Source: Actinomadura montaniterrae (GTDB taxonomy: Bacteria; Actinomycetota; Actinomycetes; Streptosporangiales; Streptosporangiaceae). Taken from it: 64,000 nucleotides of DNA. This document shows, in pieces, positions 7,809 through 17,708 of the stretch. The stretch is taken from the NCBI RefSeq assembly GCF_008923365.1, contig NZ_WBMR01000013.1:27187-91186 (forward strand), in the 5' to 3' direction. The notes under the pieces are model-generated. The model was not told where the DNA came from and made no database searches. It worked only from the letters and a program-made list of their open reading frames with translations. The stretch's first letter is position 1. Every line of letters starts with the position of its first letter. The position numbers and the translations under genes are program-made.

Positions 7809-9027
7809 CGGCGGCGCGCGGGAGGCCGGCGGGGCGCGGGAGGCCGGCGGCCCGGCGACGGCCGCCGAGGACGACGGCGCGGGCCGCGGCGGGATCCGGC
7901 TGATCAACGTCACCAAGCGGTACCCGGGACAGGGCACGCCCGCCGTCGACGACGTCACGATGACGATCCGCAGCGGCGAGATCGTCGTGCTGCTCGGCCC
8001 GTCCGGCAGCGGCAAGACCACGATGATGCGGCTCATCAACCGGCTGATCGAGCCGACCTCCGGGAAGATCATCGTGGCCGGGCAGGACGCGATGGGCCTC
8101 GACCCGACCGAGCTGCGCCGGCACATCGGCTACGTGATCCAGAACGCCGGGCTGTTCCCGCACATGACGGTCGCGACGAACGTCGGACTCGTCCCGCAGA
8201 TGCTGAAGTGGGACAAGAAGCGGATCGCGGAGCGCGTCGACGAGCTGCTCGAACTCGTCGACCTCGACCCCGCGCAGTACCGCGACCGGTATCCGCGCGA
8301 GCTGTCCGGCGGCCAGCAGCAGCGCGTCGGCGTCGCGCGCGCGCTCGGCGCCGACCCGCCCGCCATGCTGATGGACGAGCCGTTCGGCGCCCTCGACCCG
8401 ATCACCCGCGGCAACCTGCAGGACTCGCTGCTGCGGCTCCAGGAGGAGCTCGGCAAGACGATCGTGTTCGTCACCCACGACATCGACGAGGCCCTCAAGC
8501 TCGGCGACCGCATCGCGATCCTCGACAAGGGCTCGCGGGTCGCGCAGTACGCGACGCCGCAGGAGATCCTGCTGAACCCGGCGGACGCGTACGTCGAGCA
8601 GTTCCTCGGCGGCGGGCAGGCGATGCGGCTGCTGCAGTTCAGCCGGGTCGCGGACGTCCCGCTGCAGGACGTCCCGCGGGCGCGGACCGGCGACGACGCG
8701 GCGGACGTCCGGCGCCGGATCGAGGACAGCGAGATCGGCTTCGCGATCGTCCTGGACGAGCGGGACCGTCCCGTCCGGTGGGCGCACCCGGAGGACGTGG
8801 AGGGCGTCAGCGGGCCGATCGGCGAGCGCGGCATGGCCGTCGCGCCGCCGATCCGGGCCCGCGACACCCTCCAGCAGGCCCTCGAGACGCTGATCCAGAT
8901 CGAGCACGAGTGGGTGCCGGTCGTCGGGCCGCGCGGCGTCTACCGCGGCACGGTCACCCTCGGCACCCTGCAGAACGCGATCAAGGACATGAAGGACCGC
9001 GCGCGGACCCGGCGGCGGCCCTCGTGA
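7801..9027 (+). CDS. Betaine/choline-type ABC transporter ATP-binding protein with CBS domains
   Basis: 408 aa. After a Gly/Ala-rich N-terminal linker with a repeated GGAREA block comes an ABC ATPase domain: Walker A GPSGSGKTT, Q-loop YVIQNAGLFPHMTV, signature LSGGQQQRVGVARAL, Walker B AMLMDEPFGALDP, and switch His in VFVTHDIDEAL. The C-terminal third is a CBS-type regulatory region, as in OpuCA/OpuAA/ProV, where it couples transport to ionic strength in characterised homologues. GTG start at 7801, overlapping the first permease; its stop overlaps the next permease start (GTGA at 9024-9027). Confidence 0.92.
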   Translation: MSDGGAREAGGAREAGGPATAAEDDGAGRGGIRLINVTKRYPGQGTPAVDDVTMTIRSGEIVVLLGPSGSGKTTMMRLINRLIEPTSGKIIVAGQDAMGLDPTELRRHIGYVIQNAGLFPHMTVATNVGLVPQMLKWDKKRIAERVDELLELVDLDPAQYRDRYPRELSGGQQQRVGVARALGADPPAMLMDEPFGALDPITRGNLQDSLLRLQEELGKTIVFVTHDIDEALKLGDRIAILDKGSRVAQYATPQEILLNPADAYVEQFLGGGQAMRLLQFSRVADVPLQDVPRARTGDDAADVRRRIEDSEIGFAIVLDERDRPVRWAHPEDVEGVSGPIGERGMAVAPPIRARDTLQQALETLIQIEHEWVPVVGPRGVYRGTVTLGTLQNAIKDMKDRARTRRRPS

Positions 9028-9848
9028 GCGGGGGCCCGCCGCCCGCCGCCGCGGCGCCGTCCGGGGAGGCGCCGGCGGAGAACCCGGCCGCCGCCGGGGA
9101 GCCGCGCGAGTCGCTGCACACCCCGACCGGGCGGTCCTGGCGGTCGTGGCTGGAGCCGGTCGCGATCGTCCTGATCGGCGCCGCGTGGCTGCTGTACGTG
9201 GAGAACTCGGACCTCGACAGCATCGCCCGGCGCAGCCTCGCGACCCGGTACGTCGGGCAGAAGACGTGGGAGCACATCGAGCTGACCGTCGTGTCGACGC
9301 TCGCCGTCCTGGTGATCGCGATCCCGCTCGGCGTCCTGCTGAGCCGCCGGTGGGCGCGTCCGGCGACGCCGTTCGTGCTGGCGGTCGCCAACATCGGGCA
9401 GTCCGCGCCCGCGATCGGCGTCGTGGTGCTGCTCGCCGTCATCTGGGGCATCGGCTTCTGGACGGCCGTCGTCGCGCTCGTCGCCTACGGGGTGCTGCCG
9501 GCGCTCCGCAACACCATGGTCGGCCTCCAGCAGGTCGACCCGACCCTCACCGACGCGGGGCGCGGCATCGGGATGTCGCCGGGCACGGTGCTGCGCCGCG
9601 TCGAGCTGCCCCTCGCCGTGCCGGTCATCCTCGCCGGGATCCGCACCACGCTCGTGCTCATGGTCGGGACGGCCAGCATCGCCGCGTTCATCAGCGGCGG
9701 CGGCCTCGGCGACCTCATCACCAGCGGCGTCAGCACGCAGCGCACCCCGGTGCTGCTCACCGGCTGCGTCCTCATCGCGCTGCTCGCGCTGCTCATCGAC
9801 TGGCTCGGCGGGATGGCGACCCGGCTGCTGGCGCCGAAGGGGCTGTGA
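9024..9848 (+). CDS. Second betaine/choline-type ABC permease (OpuCD-like)
   Basis: 274 aa. A Pro/Ala-rich cytoplasmic N-terminus of about 45 residues precedes one isolated helix (VAIVLIGAAWLLYV) and a five-helix permease core with LTDAGRGIGMSPGTVLRRVELPLAVPVILAG as the ATPase-coupling region. The GTG at 9024 overlaps the ATPase stop by 4 bp. Its stop shares one base (TGATG) with the lipoprotein start, so the operon is translationally coupled. It pairs with the 7161 permease as a heterodimer. Confidence 0.9.
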   Translation: MSGGPPPAAAAPSGEAPAENPAAAGEPRESLHTPTGRSWRSWLEPVAIVLIGAAWLLYVENSDLDSIARRSLATRYVGQKTWEHIELTVVSTLAVLVIAIPLGVLLSRRWARPATPFVLAVANIGQSAPAIGVVVLLAVIWGIGFWTAVVALVAYGVLPALRNTMVGLQQVDPTLTDAGRGIGMSPGTVLRRVELPLAVPVILAGIRTTLVLMVGTASIAAFISGGGLGDLITSGVSTQRTPVLLTGCVLIALLALLIDWLGGMATRLLAPKGL

Positions 9849-10816
9849 TGCGGCGGCGGCTCCTCGCGGCGGCGCTGGCGCCGGTCCTCGCGCTCACAGG
9901 GTGCGGGCTCAAGCCGGCCTCGGCGTTCATCCCGCACATCGAGCCCGCCGGCATCCGCCCCATCCCGGACCTGAAGGACGCGACGATCCGCGTCACCTCG
10001 AAGGAGTTCACCGAGCAGATCATCCTCGGCAAGATCGCGGTGCTGGCGCTCACCGCCGCCGGCGCGAACGCGGTCGACCACACCAACGTGCAGGGCAGCG
10101 TCACCGCCCGCAAGTCCATCACCAGCGGCGACAACGACCTCGCCTGGGAGTACACCGGCACCGGCTGGATCACCTACCTCGGGCAGGAGAACCCGATCCC
10201 GGACCCGCAGAAGCAGTTCGAGGCCGTCCGCGACCTGGACATGAAACGCAACCACATCGCGTGGCTGGCGCCTCCGGCGCCGCTCAACAACACCTATGCG
10301 ATGGCCGTCACGACCGCGAACCAGAAACGGTTCGGGCTCACCGACCTGTCCGACATGGTGAAGGTGCCGGCGGGGCAGCGGACGTTCTGCGTCGACCCCG
10401 AATTCTTCGCCCGCAACGACGGCCTGCGCGGAATGCTCAAGGCGTACGGGCTGTCCTACGGGTCGAGCGTCCCCGCCACGAACGTGCGGCAGATGTCATC
10501 GGGCGTCGTCTACAACGCCACGTCGAGCGGGAAATGCACCTTCGGCGAGGTGTTCACCACCGACGGCCGCATCCAGGCTCTCCACCTGCACGTCCTCGGC
10601 GACAGCAAGCACTTCTTCCCGAACTACAACCCGGCCATCACCGTCCGCGACTCGGTGCTGCGCGCGCATCCCGAACTCACGGGCCTCTTCGCGAAGATCA
10701 GCCCGAGGCTGACGACGACCGTCATGCGGAACCTCAACAGCAAGGTCGACGTGAACGGAGACGACCCGGTGCTCGTCGCCCGCGACTGGATGCGCGAACA
10801 GGGACTCGTCAAATAG
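9848..10816 (+). CDS. Glycine betaine/choline-type substrate-binding lipoprotein (OpuAC/OpuCC-like)
   Basis: 322 aa. It carries a type II signal peptide with lipobox LTGC (acylated Cys19), then the OpuAC-type binding fold beginning [18 protein letters not shown]. The [14 protein letters not shown] segment aligns with the ligand-pocket region of family members. Anchored outside the membrane, it delivers quaternary amines such as glycine betaine, choline or carnitine to the transporter encoded upstream; the exact ligand is uncertain. Its 3' end overlaps that of cobQ on the other strand by 8 bp (10809-10816). Confidence 0.9.
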   Translation: MRRRLLAAALAPVLALTGCGLKPASAFIPHIEPAGIRPIPDLKDATIRVTSKEFTEQIILGKIAVLALTAAGANAVDHTNVQGSVTARKSITSGDNDLAWEYTGTGWITYLGQENPIPDPQKQFEAVRDLDMKRNHIAWLAPPAPLNNTYAMAVTTANQKRFGLTDLSDMVKVPAGQRTFCVDPEFFARNDGLRGMLKAYGLSYGSSVPATNVRQMSSGVVYNATSSGKCTFGEVFTTDGRIQALHLHVLGDSKHFFPNYNPAITVRDSVLRAHPELTGLFAKISPRLTTTVMRNLNSKVDVNGDDPVLVARDWMREQGLVK

Positions 10817-12308
10817 CCGGTGCGCCGCCTGGCGGCACCACGGGCAGATCGCCCGGCGCGCCCTTCTCGATGAGCCGCCACACGGCGTCGGTGTCGAGAT
10901 GCTCCTCGACGAGGTCGCCGAGCGCGTCGAAGGTCGCCTCCCGCAACGCGGCGAACCCGACGTCCGGCGCCGGGGTGAAATCGCGCCCGGCCGTTTCCGC
11001 GACGTCCTTCAGGAACGCCCGCCGGAATCCGTCGTTCTCCATGGTGCCGTGCCACGTCGTCCCCCAGACGGCGCCCACACGGCACCCGTCGAGGAATGGC
11101 TCGCCGCCTTCCACGGACACGATGCCGTGGTGGATCTCGTAGCCGTCGACGTTCTCGCCATAGGCGCTTCCTCGCGGCCGTCCGAGCGTCTTGTCGCTCT
11201 CGAAAACGACCCTCGCAGGCAGCAGGCCGAGCCCTTCGACGAGCCCGGTCCCCGATTCCACGGGGTCCTCGATCCGCTTCGCGAGCATCTGGTGGCCGCC
11301 GCAGATGCCGAGCACCGGACGCCCTTCCCGGGCCCGCCGCACGACCTCGTCCGCCATTCCGCGCTCGCGCAGCCACGCCAGGTCGCTGACCGTCGCCCGC
11401 GTCCCCGGCAGCACGACGAGATCGGCCTCCGCGAGATCCCCCGGGCTGGCCGCATAGCGCACCACGACGCCCGGCTCGCACGCCAGCGCGTCCATGTCGG
11501 TGAAATTCGAAATGCGCGGGAACCGCACGACCGCGATCCGCAGCGTCTGCCTCCCGAAAGGCGCGGCGGCGTCCGGACGCGGCGCGTCCAGGGCGAGCGT
11601 GTCCTCGGAATCCAGGTAAAGCCCGAGCGTCCACGGCAGCACGCCCAGCACGGGACGCCCGGTGAGCCGCCGCAACTGCTCGAGCCCCGGCTCCAGCAGT
11701 TCCTTCGCGCCCCGGAACTTGTTGACGACGAAACCCGCGACGAGCGCCTGATCGGCCGGCTCCAGCAGGGCCACGGTCCCGAACAGCGACGCGAACACCC
11801 CGCCCCGGTCGATGTCCCCGACCACGACGACCGGCAGGTCCGCCATTCTCGCGAGCCCCATGTTGACGATGTCCCCGGCCCGCAGATTGATCTCCGCCGG
11901 GCTCCCCGCGCCCTCGCAGACCACCACCTCGTACTCGCTCCGGAGCTCGTCCAGGCTCTCCTTCACGACGCCGCGCAGCCATTCCTTGTGGTCGCCGTAC
12001 TGGAGCGCGTCCACCTCGGCGACCGGCCGGCCCAGCACCACGACCTGGCTGCGCCGGTCGCTGCCCGGCTTCAGCAGCACCGGGTTCATCACCGCGCGCG
12101 GCTCCACCCCGGCCGCCTGCGCCTGCATGTACTGCGCCCGCCCCATCTCGGCGCCGTCCGCCGTCACCATCGAGTTCAGCGACATGTTCTGCGCCTTGAA
12201 CGGCGCCACCTTCACGCCCCGCCGCGCCAGCCACCGGCACAACCCGGCGGTCACCACGCTCTTCCCCGCGTCGGACGTCGTCCCCGCGACCAGCAGACCG
12301 CCGCTCAC
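10809..12308 (-). CDS. cobQ: Cobyric acid synthase
   Basis: 499 aa, the full family length. The N-terminal ATPase-like amidoligase domain starts [19 protein letters not shown] and contains [15 protein letters not shown]. The C-terminal class-I-like glutaminase domain has nucleophile Cys in GICGGHQML and the His of DGYEIHHG. It amidates four side chains of adenosylcobyrinic a,c-diamide using glutamine and ATP. The start is GTG 12308, which overlaps the cobD stop as GTGA, so the two are coupled. Other B12 genes are not in this window and no cobalamin riboswitch was recognised upstream. Confidence 0.95.
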   Translation of the reverse strand: MSGGLLVAGTTSDAGKSVVTAGLCRWLARRGVKVAPFKAQNMSLNSMVTADGAEMGRAQYMQAQAAGVEPRAVMNPVLLKPGSDRRSQVVVLGRPVAEVDALQYGDHKEWLRGVVKESLDELRSEYEVVVCEGAGSPAEINLRAGDIVNMGLARMADLPVVVVGDIDRGGVFASLFGTVALLEPADQALVAGFVVNKFRGAKELLEPGLEQLRRLTGRPVLGVLPWTLGLYLDSEDTLALDAPRPDAAAPFGRQTLRIAVVRFPRISNFTDMDALACEPGVVVRYAASPGDLAEADLVVLPGTRATVSDLAWLRERGMADEVVRRAREGRPVLGICGGHQMLAKRIEDPVESGTGLVEGLGLLPARVVFESDKTLGRPRGSAYGENVDGYEIHHGIVSVEGGEPFLDGCRVGAVWGTTWHGTMENDGFRRAFLKDVAETAGRDFTPAPDVGFAALREATFDALGDLVEEHLDTDAVWRLIEKGAPGDLPVVPPGGAPAI

Positions 12309-13207
12309 CGCAGCCCCCACACCAGCGCCGCCGCCGCGAACGTCACCGCCGCCGACAACCGCACCGCCCTGCCTATATCGCGGACCTCCGGAGCCCGCCC
12401 GTCTCCCATTTCCGGCCGATGCTCCACCGCGCCTCCGTACGAATTCGTCCCGCCCAGCCTCACACCCAACGCCCCCGCGAACGCGGCCTCGCACCGTCCC
12501 GCGTTGGGGCTCGGATGATTGCCGCCGTCCCGCCGCAGCACCCGCCAGGCGCCCCGTCCCGAGCAAAGGACGACGAGCATTCCCGTCAGCCGCGCCGGAA
12601 CCCAGTTCGCCGCGTCGTCCAACCGCGCCGCCGCCCACCCGAACCGCTCATAGCGCGGATTCCGGTAGCCGACCATCGCGTCCAGAGTGTTGACGGCCCG
12701 ATACGCTAGCAGCCCCGGAACACCGCCCACGGCCCCCCACACCAGCGGGGCGATGGCCGCGTCCGACGTGTTCTCCGCCACCGATTCCACGGTCGCCCGC
12801 GCCAATGCCGCCTCGTCCAATCCCTTGGGATCCCGCGCGCACAAATGCGAAAGCCGCCCCCGCGCGGCCTCCAAGTCGCCGTCCTCCAGAATCCGCTCCA
12901 TGGCGATCCCTTCACGCCCCAAAGACGTCCCGCCCAGAACAGCCCACGTGGCGGCAGCCGTGACCACGATCCTCAAAGGCCCCCGCGCCACCCGCTCCAG
13001 CAGAACCCCCGAAGCCACGGCACCGCCCACCAGAACCCCGGCATGAACAACGCCCGCCGCCCGCGAATCCCGATAAACGACCCGCTCGAACCTCGCCGCC
13101 AATCGCCCGAACCCCGCGACCGGATGCCCCCTCCGCGGATCCCCCAGAAGCGCGTCCAGCGCCACCCCAAGAACCAGCCCCTCAGCAGAGCCGCGCATCA
13201 AGCTCAT
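12305..13207 (-). CDS. cobD: Adenosylcobinamide-phosphate synthase CobD/CbiB
   Basis: About 300 aa with several membrane helices and the CbiB/CobD hallmarks: [20 protein letters not shown] near the N-terminus, [18 protein letters not shown] in the middle, and [20 protein letters not shown]. It attaches aminopropanol (or its phosphate) to adenosylcobyric acid, directly after CobQ in the pathway, which explains the coupled gene order. The start is uncertain between ATG 13207 and ATG 13198. Both overlap the 3' end of the APH-like gene. The longer open frame to 13261 would add a non-conserved leader. Confidence 0.92.
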   Translation of the reverse strand: MSLMRGSAEGLVLGVALDALLGDPRRGHPVAGFGRLAARFERVVYRDSRAAGVVHAGVLVGGAVASGVLLERVARGPLRIVVTAAATWAVLGGTSLGREGIAMERILEDGDLEAARGRLSHLCARDPKGLDEAALARATVESVAENTSDAAIAPLVWGAVGGVPGLLAYRAVNTLDAMVGYRNPRYERFGWAAARLDDAANWVPARLTGMLVVLCSGRGAWRVLRRDGGNHPSPNAGRCEAAFAGALGVRLGGTNSYGGAVEHRPEMGDGRAPEVRDIGRAVRLSAAVTFAAAALVWGLR

Positions 13208-13970
13208 CCCAGTGACGCTCCAACCAGTCCTGCGCCCGCCGGATCCGCGGGCCCGCCCCACCCTGCCAGATCCGCGCCCAGCCGCCGCCTCCGGCCGCCC
13301 TCGCCCGCATCGCCTCGTACGACCGCTCGAACCGCACCCGCGCCGCCGGCAGCACCTCCCGCCGCCGCTCCCGGTCCAGCCCGTACGCGTCGCAGAAGAT
13401 CCGCACCCGCCGCGCGACGTCCGCCCCGTAGAGCAGCGCGTCCCGGTCCGCCGGATCGGCGATCGGCGCCCAGTGCCGCAGCGCCGTCACCACGTCGTAC
13501 AACCGCGTCGTCGGCCGCGCCAGATCGAAGTCGATCAACGCCGCCGGCGTCCCGTCCCGGAACACCACGTTCTCCGGCGTCACATCGCAGTGCCCGATCA
13601 GCTCCGGAGGCCCGTCCAGATTGGACGCCTCCCGGTCCCAGCCGTCCTCGGGCACCCCGTACGAGACCACCGCCTCGTGATACCGCCGCAGCAGCACCGC
13701 GACGCCCCGCAGCGCGTCCTCCGACACCGCGTACTCCGGCAGCGGCCGGTGCGGGACGTCCCCCGGCACCCAGCCGAGGATCTCCCGCCCGCGCCCGTCC
13801 ACCCCGAGCACCCGCGGCGCCCCGTCGAACCCGGCCCCCTCCAGGTGCCGCAGCAGCCCGTGCACCGCCGCGCTGTGCGCCCGAAGCGGCCTGCGCACCG
13901 TGTCCCCCACCCGCACCACGCCCTCCGTCACGTCCCCGCCGGAGAGCGGCACCTCACTGTCCACCGCCAC
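13182..13970 (-). CDS. APH-family (aminoglycoside phosphotransferase-like) kinase
   Basis: About 262 aa with an APH/choline-kinase fold. The catalytic loop GHCDVTPENVVFRDG is the Brenner HxDxxxxN motif with Cys between His and Asp, and LIDFDLARPTTRLYDV is the metal-binding DFD motif. Members phosphorylate aminoglycosides, macrolides, homoserine, choline or other small alcohols; no substrate can be assigned. GTG starts are possible at 13970, 13964 or 14030, none with a strong ribosome site. It overlaps cobD and may be co-transcribed with cobD-cobQ, but an actual role in cobalamin synthesis is not implied. Confidence 0.8.
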   Translation of the reverse strand: MAVDSEVPLSGGDVTEGVVRVGDTVRRPLRAHSAAVHGLLRHLEGAGFDGAPRVLGVDGRGREILGWVPGDVPHRPLPEYAVSEDALRGVAVLLRRYHEAVVSYGVPEDGWDREASNLDGPPELIGHCDVTPENVVFRDGTPAALIDFDLARPTTRLYDVVTALRHWAPIADPADRDALLYGADVARRVRIFCDAYGLDRERRREVLPAARVRFERSYEAMRARAAGGGGWARIWQGGAGPRIRRAQDWLERHWDELDARLC

Positions 13971-14074
13971 AGCACCCCAAGATATGACCCTTCGCCCACC
14001 GCCCCGTCCCGACGCGTCCCCTGGTGGCACCGTTATGGATGTGGAGCCGGAGGACGCTCAGCCTTACACTGTGT

Positions 14075-14091
14075 CCCGGCGTCCCGCCGGG
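14075..14091. other. Perfect 6-bp hairpin just upstream of tRNA-Arg
   Basis: CCCGGC, a 5-nt loop GTCCC, then GCCGGG, ending 7 bp before the tRNA 5' end. It lies in the primary-transcript leader of the tRNA and could influence 5' processing or act as a small terminator. A TTACACT element at 14064-14070 could be the tRNA promoter -10. Confidence 0.4.
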
Positions 14092-14098
14092 CCGCCGA

Positions 14099-14175
14099 GC
14101 GCCCGTAGCTCAGCTGGATAGAGCATCGGTCTTCTAAACCGACGGTCGCGGGTTCGAATCCTGCCGGGCGCGCCA
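14099..14175 (+). tRNA. tRNA-Arg (anticodon UCU)
   Basis: A complete cloverleaf. The acceptor stem GCGCCCG (14099-14105) pairs with CGGGCGC (14165-14171), with discriminator G and genome-encoded CCA at 14173-14175. The D arm contains AGCTCAGCTGGATAGAGC, the anticodon arm TCGGT-CTTCTAA-ACCGA with anticodon TCT, and the T arm GGTTCGAATCC. It decodes AGA/AGG, rare codons in this GC-rich genome. Arg tRNA genes are frequent integration sites, but no duplicate of its 3' end was seen in the window. Confidence 0.97.
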
Positions 14176-14748
14176 CCCCTGACCAGCACAAACGCACACA
14201 CAACCCAAGATCCACACCCGCCGCGCCTTCTGGTGACCATCCTCGGGTTCGACGCCATCACGGCCGAACCATTGCCGCGAACGCGAGGCCAGTACCGCGA
14301 CGGCCCGTTCCGGCACACCAGTACCGGTCGTTGCGTGCAAGGGCGCTGGACCCTTTCCACGGTCCGACAGGAGCCGTTGCCGATCGCGCCTGCAGTGCGG
14401 GGGCGTCTCAGATCAGGTTGGACGGCCTTGGCCTCCACCGGGGACAGACCGGGGACCTTGGACGCGTCGAAGCGGCAGCGGCGCGGTTCGGCGATCCCTC
14501 CGTTGACAACGCCGTCATCACGGTCGCACGCGGTCACGGCGGCGGCATTCGCCAGCGCACTCTTGAGCGTGAACAATCCATCGGGCCCGAGCAGTTCGTT
14601 GACGACTACAGCGGGCCATGCCCCGGTGATGACCAGTCGCTTCCAGTTGGCGGCAGGTGGAAACCCGTCGAGCGCTCCACCAACCAGACCTCGGCCTGGT
14701 CCGCTCTGGCTTCGGCGAAGCCGCATGGGCGACCAGTGCGTTGCCAGC
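14176..14748. other. 573-bp region without a recognisable gene
   Basis: This stretch between the tRNA 3' end and the 379-aa orphan gene has no open frame with a convincing start, ribosome site or family resemblance. Translations next to the tRNA contain the well-known antisense-tRNA artefact (RxDSNPRP-like strings). One + frame at 14331-14759 contains RWKPVERSTNQTSAW, loosely like the RWxVERTN motif of IS5-type transposases. This is too weak to call but is compatible with a decayed element beside a tRNA. Confidence 0.5.
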
Positions 14749-15888
14749 TCAGCCGGTGAAGGTGTGCCAGTCGATGTCCAGGGGGTTGAGCAGGCCGGGG
14801 TGGGTGGCGGCGACGCTGACCCAGCAGTCGTCGATGTCCGGGGCGCTGTGCTCTGGTGGGCCGGGATACAGGCAGGCGATGCGGCCGGGCGCCACGGCGA
14901 AGGTGACCGGTTCCCGCTCGGCCGGCAGTGGTTGCAGCGGAACACGCTGCCAGCCACCGACCAGCGCCAGGGCCTGCCGCCGCGAGAGCGTGGAGGCCAC
15001 TCCCCGATAGGGCCCGTGGGCGGCGGCCGCGTACAGCGCGAACTGCAGTAGGAAACCACTCAGAGGCTCCCGCTCACGCCACGGCGCCCTCTGGTGGATT
15101 CCGCTCAGCCACCCGTCCCGGTCGTCGCGTATCTCCTCGTGCTGGACCGCCAATACCGGCGGATCATCCCCTTCGGGCACAAGCCGCCAGCCGGGCCCGT
15201 GGTCACCGTCCCTGCCGAGCCGGATCCTTCCGCTCTGGTCGACCTCCAGTTCGGCGGACGGATACAGGAACCCGCCGTGGAATCTGCGGCCCAGCAGATC
15301 AGGATGGTGGTGGGCAAGCCGGTAGAAGTCGGCCAGCACCGGAGGCACCGCGATCTGCGGCGGAGCTTGAAACTCGGGCCGCCAGGCGGGACGCAGCCGG
15401 CGCGGGAACCAACCCGCCACGAACTGCCACAGCGCTCGGCGCCGATCGGTCAAGGCGTGCTCCAGCCATCCGACCGGTGCCGGCTCGGCCACGGGAACCA
15501 GCAACGACCGCTGCAGATCCAACTCCTCCCAGTCCACCGGTCCATCAAGGACGACAACGGCCGCGCGGCCGGGCAGGGGATGGGTGGACCTGAGCGAACC
15601 CCGCCCCCACCCCAAGTCCGCCAAGCCCCCGGGCATCCACAACAGCACTCGGCACCGCAGATCGTCGAAGTTCTCCAGGAGCAGCCCGGTGTGTTCGTCG
15701 AACGCGACCGGCTGCCACGGCAGGACGACCTCGCGCGCCTGCCACGGATGTTCGAGGCGCTCCGGGGCCTCGGTGATCAGGACGGCCGTGCCATCAGGCT
15801 CCATCAGCACCTGGACGCCACCGGCCACGAACCTCTGCGTGCCGGGCCCGGCCAGCCGATACGCGGCGTCCTCGCCGATGATCTTCAT
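14749..15888 (-). CDS. Hypothetical protein, 379 aa, unrecognised
   Basis: I do not recognise the family. The protein is soluble with no signal peptide. It starts MKIIGEDAAYRLAGPG, is Trp- and Pro-rich, and ends LLNPLDIDWHTFTG. The N-terminal half alternates short beta-like segments with LEHPWQAREVVLPWQPVAFDEHTGLLLENF. A segment near the middle (VPPVLADFYRLAHHHPDLLG) is faintly like SMI1/KNR4 (SUKH) domains, which are often immunity proteins, but no toxin gene is adjacent. Good codon periodicity and a single long frame support a real gene. It lies in the loose region downstream of tRNA-Arg. Confidence 0.65.
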   Translation of the reverse strand: MKIIGEDAAYRLAGPGTQRFVAGGVQVLMEPDGTAVLITEAPERLEHPWQAREVVLPWQPVAFDEHTGLLLENFDDLRCRVLLWMPGGLADLGWGRGSLRSTHPLPGRAAVVVLDGPVDWEELDLQRSLLVPVAEPAPVGWLEHALTDRRRALWQFVAGWFPRRLRPAWRPEFQAPPQIAVPPVLADFYRLAHHHPDLLGRRFHGGFLYPSAELEVDQSGRIRLGRDGDHGPGWRLVPEGDDPPVLAVQHEEIRDDRDGWLSGIHQRAPWREREPLSGFLLQFALYAAAAHGPYRGVASTLSRRQALALVGGWQRVPLQPLPAEREPVTFAVAPGRIACLYPGPPEHSAPDIDDCWVSVAATHPGLLNPLDIDWHTFTG

Positions 15889-16155
15889 GACCGTGACCGT
15901 AGCCGTCCCACCCAGCCTCGGGGGTACATACCGGGTTAGGCGAGACGCCCGCTCGTCGGCGCCCGGGACCGGTCACCCGCCGCTGGCGCTTCCCCGAACG
16001 ACCGACGAACCCCGTTCACCACTCGGCACCGATGTGGTGCCGGACATAGATTCGTCGGCCAGCCGCGTCCGCGTCCGAGGAGAGCAGGACGGTCGTTGTC
16101 AGTGACGCCGTGAAGGATGCGATGGAGACCGGGACAGCAGACGAAGGGGGCAAGT

Positions 16156-16500
16156 GTGGTGGCCGTGACGAACCAGAAGGTGCTCGAACACGAGTTCCTC
16201 ACCGGGATGTACAACGACGGGTACTTCCCTGATCACCTCGTCGATAAGGGCGAGGCGATCCTGCTGAGTCTGTGCGAGCGGATCGAGGTCGGCCGGCCCG
16301 CCGATCTGGCGGCGCTTTACACGCTGACGCACGCCGCGACCGAGCAGTTCAACGCCCTGCAGACGGAGTTCGAGGCGGCCGGCAGCGAGATCGAGACGGT
16401 CGCCCGCGATGTGATCGGCGAAGAGTTCTGGTTCGTGGCCACCGCCTACGACTTCGACGGAGCCGACATCGAGGAGCTGATCGCCACCCGGGACTGGTGA
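16156..16500 (+). CDS. DUF5713-family protein
   Basis: About 114 aa, matching the compact DUF5713 family in length and pattern: NQKVLEHEFLTGMYNDGYFP at the start, LVDKGEAILLSLCERIE, and a C-terminal VATAYDFDGADIEELIATRDW region. It is acidic and soluble; its function is unknown. The preferred start is GTG 16156 or 16159 with GAAGGGGG just upstream. The frame opens at ATG 16117, but that leader is not conserved-looking. Members occur as isolated single genes, often in accessory regions, as here. Confidence 0.75.
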   Translation: MVAVTNQKVLEHEFLTGMYNDGYFPDHLVDKGEAILLSLCERIEVGRPADLAALYTLTHAATEQFNALQTEFEAAGSEIETVARDVIGEEFWFVATAYDFDGADIEELIATRDW

Positions 16501-16627
16501 ACCCACGCCCGCCGACCTCGCTCTGGACCATCGCGCCCTCGGCAGCGCCCAGGCTCAGCAGCGCGCCTGCCAACCGCAGCAGACAACGGCGCCGAACCGG
16601 CTGTGAGCGACACGCATCATAAGTCGC

Positions 16628-17638
16628 ATGATCTGGACCAGAGTTCTGCGACGGTGGCGATGGCGGTGGATTGCCGCGCTGGCCCTGTCTCCCGTCCTGG
16701 TCGCGTCGGTGGTCGTGGGGATCGCGTACGGGAAGGGCGGCTGGTACGCCGTCAACGTCATGCTGCGCCGCGGCGCCAATGTTTGGGGCGACGTCAGCCC
16801 GGACGACTCCCGGCTATCCCCGGGGATCCGATTGTCGCTGGCAGGACGGCGCACGCCTGACGCATCCGAGCCGGTGCGCTGGCACCAGGTCGCCACCGGG
16901 CTGGAAGTCGCCGAGCTGCCCGTCCGGGTGAGCGGGCAACCCGTGGACGCCCTGCTGCTCAGCCGGATCGACCCGGCCCACTACCGGTTCCGTGTGCTCA
17001 ATCGCCCGGCAGGCGACCGGGGCGTCGGTGACTGGATGGCGGCGACCGGGGCATCGCTGGTCGTCAACGGCAGCTACTACAGCCGTCACGGACACCCGGA
17101 TACCCCGGTCGTCAGCGATGGCCACCGACTCGGTCCTGCTTCCTACCAGGCCACGCACGGGGCGTTCGTGGCCGACGGGTCGGGTGGCCCGGGCAGCGCC
17201 CGGCTGGTCGACCTGGCCGGTCTCGACTGGCGGCGGGCCATCGGCGGCACGAGGCAGGCGATGGTCTCCTACCCGATGCTGCTGGGAGCCGACGGTCATG
17301 GCCGGGCCGGAGGCAGCGACGAGCGATGGCTGGCCAACCGCAGTTTCCTCGGGCAGGACGGTGCCGGACGGATCATCGTCGGCACCACCCGCGATGCCTA
17401 CTTCTCCCTGCCCTCGCTCGCCGCGTTCCTGCCGCGGGCCGGGCTCGACCTGCGCCTGGCCCTGAACCTGGACGGCGGGCCGGTCGCCTGCCAGAAGGTG
17501 TCGGCCGGCGGCTACCGGCGGGACTTCTGCGGGCGGTACGAGCTGGCCGTACACGGCGGCCGGCTTCAGTTGCTCTGGCCACTGGTCGACTTCCGGCGTT
17601 CGGCCCTGCCGATGGCACTGGTGGCCGTCCCCCGCTGA
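16628..17638 (+). CDS. Phosphodiester glycosidase-family (NAGPA/DUF2233) protein, membrane-anchored
   Basis: 336 aa. An Arg/Trp-rich start is followed by one uncleaved-looking membrane helix (WIAALALSPVLVASVVVGIAYG), then an extracytoplasmic domain of the NAGPA fold. Diagnostic pieces are SLVVNGSYYSRHG (the usual NGGFF/Y-like motif), RQAMVSYPMLLGADG, and the highly conserved LALNLDGGPVACQ near residue 278. Characterised relatives (the uncovering enzyme) hydrolyse GlcNAc phosphodiesters; bacterial relatives act on cell-wall or exopolysaccharide phosphodiesters. ATG start at 16628. Substrate unknown. Confidence 0.82.
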   Translation: MIWTRVLRRWRWRWIAALALSPVLVASVVVGIAYGKGGWYAVNVMLRRGANVWGDVSPDDSRLSPGIRLSLAGRRTPDASEPVRWHQVATGLEVAELPVRVSGQPVDALLLSRIDPAHYRFRVLNRPAGDRGVGDWMAATGASLVVNGSYYSRHGHPDTPVVSDGHRLGPASYQATHGAFVADGSGGPGSARLVDLAGLDWRRAIGGTRQAMVSYPMLLGADGHGRAGGSDERWLANRSFLGQDGAGRIIVGTTRDAYFSLPSLAAFLPRAGLDLRLALNLDGGPVACQKVSAGGYRRDFCGRYELAVHGGRLQLLWPLVDFRRSALPMALVAVPR

Positions 17639-17708
17639 ACCGCCGCCTTTCGTATCGGGGGTTGTCAGGTCGTGCGAGGAGTCGTGGTCTCGGCGCTCAT
17701 GGGGGAGG

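Noticed and set aside
10809..14030. Cobalamin riboswitch upstream of cobD-cobQ
   Set aside because: The upstream sequence is the coding region of the APH-like gene and tRNA leader; no B12-box-like sequence was recognised.
14033..14340. Minus-strand peptides over the tRNA region with RQDSNPRP/RIRTRDRRFRRP-like strings
   Set aside because: These are the familiar artefact of translating the antisense of a tRNA gene; they are not protein-coding.
14331..14759. Possible decayed IS5-type transposase (RWKPVERSTN)
   Set aside because: Only one short motif resembles RWxVERTN; no DDE residues, inverted repeats or target duplication were visible.
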